Positions 7,264 to 12,448 of a DNA stretch of 15,519 nt are shown in pieces. Origin of the DNA: DASZZV01 sp035544835 (GTDB lineage: Bacteria > Acidobacteriota > Thermoanaerobaculia > Gp7-AA8); contig DASZZV010000074.1 in NCBI GenBank assembly GCA_035544835.1, positions 1 to 15,519 of the forward strand, read 5' to 3'. The number at the start of each line of letters is the position of its first letter. Positions within the stretch are counted from its first letter, which is position 1. The notes below the pieces were generated by a model. It was not told the DNA's origin, did no database searches, and was given only the letters and a program-made list of their open reading frames with translations. The position numbers and the translations under genes were made by a program.

Positions 7264-7391
7264 CCTCCTGTAAAGACATACTGCGCGAGACTGTTACGCC
7301 CCTCACCCGACGCTGCGTGCGTCACCCTCTCCCCGCCGGGGAGAGGGAAGATAAAGAACCGTAGCTCAGAGCCAAAGTTGCCTCCTGTAAA
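7264..7391. repeat. 11-bp direct repeat flanking the REP-like element
   Basis: CCTCCTGTAAA occurs at 7264-7274 and again at 7381-7391, separated by 106 bp that contain the REP-like double palindrome. The copies are exact. They could be a target duplication around an inserted element, or chance. No terminal inverted repeats or transposase are visible inside. Confidence 0.4.
7299..7347. repeat. GC-rich REP-like double palindrome
   Basis: Two adjacent palindromes are present. GACGC(7309-7313)/GCGTC(7319-7323) encloses 5 nt. A perfect 10-bp stem, 7325-7334 with 7338-7347 (CCCTCTCCCC against GGGGAGAGGG), encloses 3 nt. The pattern 'CCTCACCCGaCGCTgCG...CCTCTCCCC...GGGGAGAGG' matches a class of intergenic element I have seen repeatedly in high-GC genomes (recollection, not a search). 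It could stop or stabilise transcripts from the upstream operon, but only 'aagataaag' follows and not a T-run. Confidence 0.7.
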
Positions 7392-7460
7392 CGCATTGTG
7401 GAATACCCCGTCCAATCGGCTGGATTCATACTGGAACAGGCCACAGAAGTGGGAGGAACC

Positions 7461-8759
7461 ATGTCGATCCCCTGGAACGAGACTAACGCTGCACATCTTT
7501 ATCGGCGGGCGGCATTCGGTGGTACCCCGGCGGAGATCGCTCAGGCCACAGGGCAAGGTCTGACTGGTGCCGTCGATTTCCTAGTGAACTACCAAGGAAT
7601 CTCGAATGCGGCCATGGACCAGAAGATCACCGCGCTCGGTCTCGACCTCACCACGACCCAGGGCATCGCCCGCTGGTTCATCGCCCGGATGATCTATTCG
7701 GCACGTCCCCTCGAAGAGCGGATGACCTGGTTCTGGCACGACCACTGGGCCACGGCCATTTCCAAGGTTCAGGACCAGGAGTACATGCTTCGGCAGAACA
7801 AGCTGATGCGCAGTTATGCCGTCGGTAACTTCGCAAAGTTCGCCCTCGACATGTCGAAGGATCCGGCCATGCTGATCTGGCTCGACAATCGTTCGAGTGT
7901 GAAAGAACATCCGAACGAGAACTACGGCCGCGAGCTGCTGGAGCTCTTCACTCTGGGGCAGGGGCATTACTCTGAGCTCGATGTTGCCTCCTCGGCCAGG
8001 GCATTTACGGGATGGGGACTCGATCGTCAGACCCGGATGTTCATCTTCCGAAGCACGCAGCACGACTATTCCTCGAAAGATTTTCTCGGGCGCGTCGGCA
8101 CCCTGGACGGCGGCGACATCATCAGCATTGCAACGGGCGAATTTGCGCATGCGCAACTGATCGCGGCGAAGGCCTTCTCCTATTTCGCATACGAGTATCC
8201 GGAGCAGGACGTCGTCGATCGATTCGCGCAGATCTACCTCGACGGAAAGACGGAGATCAAGCCGTTGGTCCGCGCCATCCTGACATCCGACGAGATGTAC
8301 TCCAGCAAGGCGATCTGGGGACGGGTGAAGTCTCCGATCGATCACACCATCATGTCCACGCGACAGCTTCTGATCGACTCCGACGCGCGCGCGGCCTCGG
8401 GCACGCTGAGCGTTCAGGGAGAGTACCCCTTCAATCCTCCCGACGTCAGCGGCTGGCCGACCGGGTTGACCTGGATCAATTCCGGGACCCTGCTGTCGCG
8501 GATGAACTACGCGAACACGCTGCTCACCGGCTTCGATCCGGTGAAGTTCGCCGCTGGTGTCACGGTCACGACCGCCGCGGCGCTGGTGGATCTCTACCTC
8601 ACCCGGCTCGGTCCTTTGCCGGTCGATGCGAACACACGCACCAGGCTGATCAGCTACGTATCGGCCGACGGCAGTCTACCCGCCGGTGCCGCACTCACCG
8701 CCAAACAGCGAGGACTCGTTCACATGATTCTCTCGCTCCCCGACTGGCAGCTGAACTGA
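7461..8759 (+). CDS. DUF1800 family protein
   Basis: This 432-residue protein belongs to the DUF1800 family, which is usually encoded beside a DUF1501 gene and has no established biochemical activity. Family blocks seen are AAHLYRRAAFGGTPAEI at 10-26, ERMTWFWHDHWA at 86-97, DPAMLIWLDN at 134-143, HPNENYGRELLELFTLG at 150-166 and ARAFTGW at 179-185. Further on come the HDYSSKDFLG segment at 201-210 and FNPPDVSGWP at 324-333. The ATG at 7461 is chosen because GGGAGGAA lies directly upstream and the family consensus begins about ten residues in. A GTG at 7398 would add 21 unconserved residues. No signal peptide or membrane segment is evident. The gene is 29 bp upstream of the DUF1501 gene, so the two are almost certainly co-transcribed. 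Confidence 0.93.
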   Translation: MSIPWNETNAAHLYRRAAFGGTPAEIAQATGQGLTGAVDFLVNYQGISNAAMDQKITALGLDLTTTQGIARWFIARMIYSARPLEERMTWFWHDHWATAISKVQDQEYMLRQNKLMRSYAVGNFAKFALDMSKDPAMLIWLDNRSSVKEHPNENYGRELLELFTLGQGHYSELDVASSARAFTGWGLDRQTRMFIFRSTQHDYSSKDFLGRVGTLDGGDIISIATGEFAHAQLIAAKAFSYFAYEYPEQDVVDRFAQIYLDGKTEIKPLVRAILTSDEMYSSKAIWGRVKSPIDHTIMSTRQLLIDSDARAASGTLSVQGEYPFNPPDVSGWPTGLTWINSGTLLSRMNYANTLLTGFDPVKFAAGVTVTTAAALVDLYLTRLGPLPVDANTRTRLISYVSADGSLPAGAALTAKQRGLVHMILSLPDWQLN

Positions 8760-8788
8760 GCATCTGAAGCAAGGAACCGGAGAAAATC

Positions 8789-10051
8789 ATGCAATCAACA
8801 CGGCGCACTTTCCTCAAGACCGGAGCCCTCGGAGTCTCGATCTCTTTTCTCGCACCAGACTTCCTTCTGAAGAGTGCTATGGGCGGTCAGTTCGCTCCCG
8901 GCAAGGTGCTGGTCATCCTGCAACTGGCCGGGGGTAACGATACGGTGAATACGTTCATCCCCTACGCCGATTCGAAGTATCGAACTCTCCGCCCGACTCT
9001 CGGGATCCCCGATGCGCAGATCCTGAAACTGGACGACCGGATGGGATTTCATCCCTCCATGTCGAAGCTCCAGACTTTGTATCAGAGAGGGAAGCTGGCC
9101 TTCGTGAACAACGTCGGCTTTGCCAGTCTCGATCGGTCACACTTCCGCTGTCAGGATGTCTGGCAGACCGCCGATGACTCCTACGGGCAGACGCAACGGG
9201 GTATCACCGGATGGCTGGGACGTTACGCCGATACCTATCTTCCCGATATCGGTTCCTCACTGACGACGTTATCGATTGGCAGCAAGATCGCGCTGGGGCT
9301 GAACGCCAACGAGGTCATCGCCGCGGCGGTTCAGAATGCCGCTACGTTCGATGTCCAGACCGATTCCCGATATCCGGGTGATGGCGCGTCCTATAAAGCG
9401 ACACTGCGCGCAATCTACGATTCAGCCCGGCCTCCTGGATCATTGGAAGTCGTCCAGAACAACGGCAAGGAGATGTTCGGGTCGATCGATCTTCTCAAGA
9501 CGATTCCGGCCGCGTCGACGACTGCAATCTATCCGAGCTCCGGGCTTGGCAACGGCCTGAAGCTGATCGCTCAGGTGCTGGCCGGGGACCTCGGTACCCA
9601 GGCCGTCTGGATCAGCAACGGCGGGTTCGACACGCATGGTGCGCAGCTGAACACGCACGCGAATCTCTGGACCGATGTCTCAGAATCTCTCTCCGCGTTC
9701 TACGACGATCTGGCCACGCGTGGCATCTCCGACCGCGTGATGGTCATGGGGTGGAGTGAGTTCGGTCGTCGCGTTCAGGAGAACGCCAGCGCCGGGACGG
9801 ATCACGGGAAGGCCGGGACGGTGCTGCTCATGGGCGACGGGATCAAAGGCGGAACGTTCTACGGCGACGTGCCGAACCTCAATGACCTCGACGCCGGCGA
9901 CCTCAAGACCCAGATCGACTTCCGCTCCATCTATTCGACGATCATCTCGGACTGGTATGGCAAGGATCCGTTGCCGGTGTTGAACACGAGCTACGCCAAT
10001 CTCGGTTTCGTGAACCGCGCCAGACCTCACGTCCGCGGCGCGCGGCGGTAG
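8789..10051 (+). CDS. DUF1501 family protein with twin-arginine signal
   Basis: This 420-residue protein of the DUF1501 family is related at fold level to the alkaline phosphatase/sulfatase superfamily; its substrate is unknown. The N terminus has a twin-arginine motif (STRRTFLK, residues 3-10) followed by a hydrophobic stretch (GALGVSISFLAPDFLL). This predicts folded export by Tat to the periplasm or beyond. Family motifs are LQLAGGNDTVNTFIPY at 45-59, LDRSHF at 114-119, GGFDTHGAQ at 278-286, and the SEFGRR...EN...GTDHG block at 323-340. The Asp and His residues there are candidates for metal or substrate binding, by analogy only. The ATG at 8789 has AAGGAACCGGAGA upstream and sits 29 bp after the DUF1800 stop. 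The Tat signal is absent from the DUF1800 partner, so how that protein reaches the same compartment, if it does, is unclear. Confidence 0.93.
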   Translation: MQSTRRTFLKTGALGVSISFLAPDFLLKSAMGGQFAPGKVLVILQLAGGNDTVNTFIPYADSKYRTLRPTLGIPDAQILKLDDRMGFHPSMSKLQTLYQRGKLAFVNNVGFASLDRSHFRCQDVWQTADDSYGQTQRGITGWLGRYADTYLPDIGSSLTTLSIGSKIALGLNANEVIAAAVQNAATFDVQTDSRYPGDGASYKATLRAIYDSARPPGSLEVVQNNGKEMFGSIDLLKTIPAASTTAIYPSSGLGNGLKLIAQVLAGDLGTQAVWISNGGFDTHGAQLNTHANLWTDVSESLSAFYDDLATRGISDRVMVMGWSEFGRRVQENASAGTDHGKAGTVLLMGDGIKGGTFYGDVPNLNDLDAGDLKTQIDFRSIYSTIISDWYGKDPLPVLNTSYANLGFVNRARPHVRGARR

Positions 10052-10059
10052 AACCGGTG

Positions 10060-10186
10060 GCCGGACATTCCAATGTCCGGCTGGGGCTTGCGCAGAACTT
10101 CCAATGTTCGCCTCGTGGTGTACACAGGGGCTGTCCACCGCCGCTGAGTTGAGTCGACGGCCCCGCCGGACATCGGAATGTCCGGC
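10060..10186. repeat. Pair of 'gccggacat' palindromes with a degenerate middle copy
   Basis: GCCGGACAT TCCA ATGTCCGGC (10060-10081) is a hairpin with a 9-bp stem and a 4-nt loop. A second, GCCGGACAT CGGA ATGTCCGGC (10165-10186), has the same stem. Its loop reads as the reverse complement of the first with one change, so the two are in inverted orientation. Between them, 10093-10112 (GAACTTCCAATGTTCGCC) is a decayed third copy. The first hairpin starts 9 nt after the DUF1501 stop, so it may act as a 3' end or mRNA-stabilising structure. It looks like a REP/REPIN-type intergenic family. Confidence 0.75.
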
Positions 10187-10426
10187 CACGCCGACCGCTA
10201 GCGCGTCGTCCACTTCTCCCTCAGCGCTCGGTTAACAACTCACCATCCGTCCGCTTTTCACATCCCCGGGTTGCGCCTCGATGCCATCGGCGAAACGCGG
10301 ATGTGTGACTTCTCACACGGAGCGGGCGATGCGGCGTGTCATGGCGTGGCGGCGGCGCAGCCGATGACGATTCCGAGCGAGGCGCGTTTCCATTCGCTGC
10401 GATTGAACTGGGGTGATGGCTGGTTT
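10187..10426. other. Intergenic stretch without a supported gene
   Basis: About 240 bp between two palindrome clusters. Frames are open on both strands across part of it, including a 109-codon frame from 10271 and a 147-codon antisense frame ending at 10221. Both run through the palindromic element downstream, show no recognisable domain, and have no convincing ribosome site. I see no promoter, RNA gene or gene remnant that I can name. Confidence 0.5.
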
Positions 10427-10538
10427 CTTGTGTGGCGCCTGTGTGCCGCGGCGTCGAGCCGCGGCGTCCCTGTAATGCTTCACAGAGAAGTCGGCCTCGA
10501 CGGCCGACACACAGGCAAGAGTGCCTGTGCCACACGAG
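10427..10538. repeat. 112-bp multi-hairpin palindromic element
   Basis: The outer arms CTTGTGTGGC (10427-10436) and GCCACACGAG (10529-10538) pair over 10 bp with one G-U wobble. Inside are three hairpins. GCCGCGGC/GCCGCGGC is at 10445-10452 and 10458-10465. GTCGGCC/GGCCGAC is at 10490-10496 and 10502-10508. CACAGGCA/TGCCTGTG is at 10510-10517 and 10522-10529. A second GCCTGTG at 10437-10443 can compete for the CACAGGC arm. The shape is a closed multibranch structure. Translated, it gives peptides such as HSCLC and TGKSACAT, which I associate with spurious database proteins from a widespread intergenic repeat (recollection). Confidence 0.75.
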
Positions 10539-10562
10539 AAGCAATCGCCAGCGAGGTCGCTG

Positions 10563-10584
10563 AGTGCACAAAGATCTGTGCACT
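10563..10584. repeat. Perfect 8-bp hairpin
   Basis: AGTGCACA (10563-10570) and TGTGCACT (10577-10584) are perfect reverse complements around the 6-nt loop AAGATC. It lies between the 112-bp multi-hairpin element and the AT-rich promoter region. No T-run follows closely; the T-rich tract at 10616-10623 is about 30 nt away. Confidence 0.6.
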
Positions 10585-10664
10585 TCTGGCGTCACTGTAA
10601 TCGTGTCTCGAAAAGGTTTTTTTAGGTGATATGAATTAGAAGAACAATTTTTTATAGAAATCAC

Positions 10665-10693
10665 TTGACATTATTCTTTCGTGATCTCATATT
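10665..10693 (+). promoter_or_regulatory. Near-consensus housekeeping promoter
   Basis: TTGACA (10665-10670) is a perfect -35 box. CATATT (10688-10693) matches four of six bases of TATAAT at the ideal 17-nt spacing; overlapping alternatives are ATATTA and TATTAA, one and two bases later. The region upstream (10611-10660) has runs of A and T resembling an UP element and is conspicuously AT-rich for this window. Predicted transcription would start near 10700, immediately ahead of the small ORFs at 10712 and 10885. Confidence 0.7.
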
Positions 10694-10702
10694 AAGGATC
10701 AC
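10681..10702. promoter_or_regulatory. Operator-like inverted repeat over the -10 box
   Basis: GTGATC (10681-10686) and GATCAC (10697-10702) are perfect inverted half-sites with a 10-nt spacer that contains the -10 hexamer. The same GTGAT core recurs as AGGTGAT (10624-10630) facing ATCACTT (10660-10666), which abuts and overlaps the -35 box. Four symmetric half-sites around one promoter suggest binding of a dimeric regulator. No regulator gene is encoded nearby, so this is inference. Confidence 0.45.
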
Positions 10703-10711
10703 AGGAAATTG

Positions 10712-10879
10712 ATGATCAATATCGACATGCAGAAACGGACCCGAAACAGACGCGGCGTGAGTCTTCCGCAGGCGGCCGTCCGTGATGCCTCCCATCAGAA
10801 TGAAAGTTCGCCGGAGAGATCCGGCGTCATTTGCCATGTACGCGCGACCGTGAGGTCCCGCACGGCAGAAAGGTGGTGA
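10712..10879 (+). CDS. Possible 55-codon ORF, or structured leader of the micropeptide gene
   Basis: An open frame of 55 codons starts with MINIDMQKRTRNRRGV and ends AERW. AGGA (10703-10706) sits 5 nt before the ATG, and the predicted transcription start is about 12 nt upstream, so initiation here looks feasible. The product is basic and Arg-rich, with no recognisable domain, signal or membrane segment. Against a protein: the same bases form several possible RNA stems, including a 7-bp hairpin at 10809-10826, and I know no homologue. It ends 5 nt before the next start, which would allow coupled translation of the 25-codon gene. I cannot decide between a real small protein and a structured untranslated leader. 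Confidence 0.35.
   Translation: MINIDMQKRTRNRRGVSLPQAAVRDASHQNESSPERSGVICHVRATVRSRTAERW
10809..10826 (+). other. Leader hairpin with GNRA tetraloop
   Basis: CGCCGGA (10809-10815) pairs perfectly with TCCGGCG (10820-10826) around GAGA, a GNRA-type tetraloop that stabilises RNA hairpins. A weaker GACC-GTGA-GGTC hairpin at 10846-10857 also has a GNRA loop. Both lie within the transcript leading to the micropeptide gene and suggest a folded leader. Confidence 0.5.
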
Positions 10880-10884
10880 AAAAG

Positions 10885-10962
10885 ATGGCTACAGCAAAAA
10901 AGAGCGCCGCGAAATCGTCAGCTAAGAAGTCACCCGCGAAGTCCAAAGCGAAAAAGAAATAA
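10885..10962 (+). CDS. 25-residue Lys/Ala/Ser-rich basic micropeptide (histone H1 tail-like)
   Basis: The product is MATAKKSAAKSSAKKSP followed by eight more residues ending AKKK. It has 10 Lys, 7 Ala and 5 Ser, no acidic residue, and one SPAK motif of the kind found in histone H1 tails. Such composition predicts a disordered, nucleic-acid-binding peptide, but the function is not known from sequence. AAAGGTGG lies about 8 nt before the ATG, a good ribosome site. A near-consensus promoter lies 190 bp upstream and an intrinsic terminator starts 26 bp downstream, so this is a complete small transcription unit of its own. Codons alternate AAA and AAG, so it is not a simple DNA repeat read through. 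Short Ala/Lys-rich proteins are common in several high-GC phyla, but this one is unusually short. It could be a decayed tail of a longer protein, though the frame upstream shows nothing similar. Confidence 0.65.
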   Translation: MATAKKSAAKSSAKKSPAKSKAKKK

Positions 10963-10987
10963 CTGCTTTACGTTTCTTTTGTAACGT

Positions 10988-11020
10988 ACGAGGGATCCGC
11001 AAGGGTCCCTCGTTTCGTTT
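10988..11020 (+). terminator. Intrinsic terminator of the small-peptide unit
   Basis: ACGAGGGATCC (10988-10998) pairs with GGGTCCCTCGT (11003-11013), an 11-bp stem with one G-U pair and a GCAA (GNRA) tetraloop. It is followed by TTCGTTTTT. This is a strong rho-independent terminator for the plus strand. On the minus strand the hairpin follows the transporter stop by only a few bases, but the bases after it are not T-rich, so it probably acts mainly in one direction. Confidence 0.88.
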
Positions 11021-12199
11021 TTATCCTGGATCGGAGTTTTCCCCAACGTCCACGACACGCGACGCAAGCAGCAATCCCGGCACCGCCAGCAGCATCGTCA
11101 GAACGAAGTACGTCGTGTACCCGACTCTTTCAACAGCGAATCCGCTGCCGGCTCCGGCGACCGATCGTGACAGCGCATTGAGCGCGGTGAATGCCGCGAA
11201 GGTCGTGGCCGCCGCCCGCCTGCTGCTGGAAAGCATGAGATAAGCGAGGAACGCCGCCGTGCCGAGACCGCCACAGAGGTTCTCCACTGCGGCCGCTCCC
11301 CACATGACCGGACGACCCGCACCAAGCAGGGAAGCGAGGGCATAGCCGCCGTTCGACAACATCTGGAAGAGGCCGAGCACGAGCAGGCTGCGTGCTACGC
11401 CGATGCGATCGATCACCGCCGCACCGATGATTGCCCCGACGATGGTAAGGCTGATGCCGACGGTGGTCGTCAGCGTCGCCACCTCTGAGATCCTGTAGCC
11501 GCTGTCCAGCCAGAACGGTTTGGTCATCGGCGTCAGAGCAGAGTCTCCAAGCCGGTAGAGCAGCGCGATCGAAAGAGTCAGCGCCATTCCCGGCTGGGAC
11601 AACTCGCCGGCGACATCGCGCCAGTGCAGAGCTGCGCGCTCGGCCTTTTGCGTTCGAGGAATCGTGAACGTGAGCGTGAGGAGGATCAGTGCGGTGCCCA
11701 GCGCCAGAAAGAAAGCCCTGCGCCAGCCCAGCGAGGCCGCGGCAACTGGTATGAGTCCGCCGCCGACAATGATCGCCACGCGGTAAAACGTGATTCGTAT
11801 CGCGTTGACACGCCCGAGGAGCGGAGGGGGCGTGGCGACAATGGTGAAGGCGTCGATGGCGAGGTCCTGGGTTGCCGAGGCGGCGATGATCGCCACGACG
11901 AAAAACCAGAACAGTGGTCCGGGGGAGGGGAGGCTCAACGCGAATCCGCCCAGTACCAGAGCAAGAGCCAGCAGTGCGCCCCGCATCCAGATGGCAGGCG
12001 TGGCGAAGCGGTCGACCGCCGGCGCCCAGGCGAATTTGAGACTCCATAGAATCGCGATCGCACTCAGAAACCCGATCTGGCGGAGCGAGGCGCCCCCTTG
12101 CCGCATGTACAACGGCAGCACTTCTGAGATCAGCCCATAGGGAAATCCCTCGGCGAAATAGAGCGTCGCCCCGACCAGGAGAAGCGTCCGTGTTTTCAC
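11021..12199 (-). CDS. AmpG-like major facilitator superfamily transporter
   Basis: This is an inner-membrane transporter of 392 residues with about 12 hydrophobic segments. Motifs point to the AmpG/acetyl-CoA-transporter branch: TLYFAEGFPYGL at the first helix, LWSLKFAWAPAVDR at 51-64 and ATQDLAIDAF at 109-118. AmpG imports anhydro-muropeptides for cell-wall recycling. Whether this protein carries muropeptides is inference; no ampD or nagZ is nearby. The start is placed at GTG 12199, directly before the first helix, with GGGAGA upstream. The frame is open to an ATG at 12346, but those 49 extra codons run through a palindromic repeat (RVPTRGRAAQ) and resemble no transporter. The gene converges on the small-peptide unit and shares the interval holding the terminator. 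It lies 235 bp after the glycosyltransferase cluster on the same strand and may be transcribed with it or separately. Confidence 0.85.
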   Translation of the reverse strand: MKTRTLLLVGATLYFAEGFPYGLISEVLPLYMRQGGASLRQIGFLSAIAILWSLKFAWAPAVDRFATPAIWMRGALLALALVLGGFALSLPSPGPLFWFFVVAIIAASATQDLAIDAFTIVATPPPLLGRVNAIRITFYRVAIIVGGGLIPVAAASLGWRRAFFLALGTALILLTLTFTIPRTQKAERAALHWRDVAGELSQPGMALTLSIALLYRLGDSALTPMTKPFWLDSGYRISEVATLTTTVGISLTIVGAIIGAAVIDRIGVARSLLVLGLFQMLSNGGYALASLLGAGRPVMWGAAAVENLCGGLGTAAFLAYLMLSSSRRAAATTFAAFTALNALSRSVAGAGSGFAVERVGYTTYFVLTMLLAVPGLLLASRVVDVGENSDPG

Positions 12200-12278
12200 C
12201 GCGGCCGATTCTCCCACGAACACGATTGGGATCAGGAGATGTACCAGATGCGTCAAACTGAAAGAATTCTGCGCAGCC

Positions 12279-12448
12279 CTTCCCCGCGTAGGGACGCGCA
12301 GCTGCGCGTCCGGCACCGAGAACGCCGTCAGGGCGGTCCGCGGCACCAGGAAGAGAATCTGCCGGGATTCTGCAGATAGAGAACGGACGCTCCGCGCGAC
12401 GCCGGCGCGGTACCGGACGCGCAGCTGCGCGTCCCTACGCGAGGGAAG
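12279..12448. repeat. Inverted pair of REP-like elements with 20-bp palindromic cores
   Basis: The 29 bp at 12285-12313 are the exact reverse complement of 12413-12441. With one single-base indel the similarity extends to 12279 and 12448. Each copy has a perfect 20-bp palindrome, GGACGCGCAGCTGCGCGTCC, at 12292-12311 and 12415-12434. The copies are about 100 bp apart and face each other, the arrangement of a REP doublet or REPIN. The right copy contains the stop codon of the neighbouring glycosyltransferase gene (CTA at 12435-12437 on the plus strand). The left copy lies in the 5' flank of the transporter gene. Confidence 0.85.

Noticed and set aside
7299..7347. Intrinsic terminator for the trp/aro operon
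   Set aside because: The stem is strong but is followed by AAGATAAAG rather than a T-run, and it lies over 200 nt after the last stop; kept only as a REP-like element.
10271..10600. 109-codon open frame on the plus strand
   Set aside because: It runs through the 112-bp palindromic element, encodes repeat-derived peptide (TGKSACAT), has no ribosome site and no recognisable domain.
10221..10664. 147-codon open frame on the minus strand
   Set aside because: It covers the same palindromic elements (HSCLC-type peptide) and starts inside the AT-rich promoter region; it looks like a by-product of GC-rich repeats.
10885..10962. Lys-rich stretch as a simple-sequence DNA repeat rather than a gene
   Set aside because: Codons vary (AAA/AAG, GCC/GCG/GCT/GCA, AGC/TCG/TCA/TCC), there is a clean start, ribosome site, stop and terminator, so a coding role is more likely.
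11130..12047. 305-codon alternative frame on the minus strand within the transporter gene
   Set aside because: The product is Arg/His-rich with no membrane segments, while the overlapping frame gives a coherent 12-helix AmpG-like protein.
12200..12346. N-terminal extension of the transporter from ATG 12346
   Set aside because: The 49 codons pass through the left palindrome of the REPIN-like pair and precede the normal first helix; the GTG at 12199 fits the family start.
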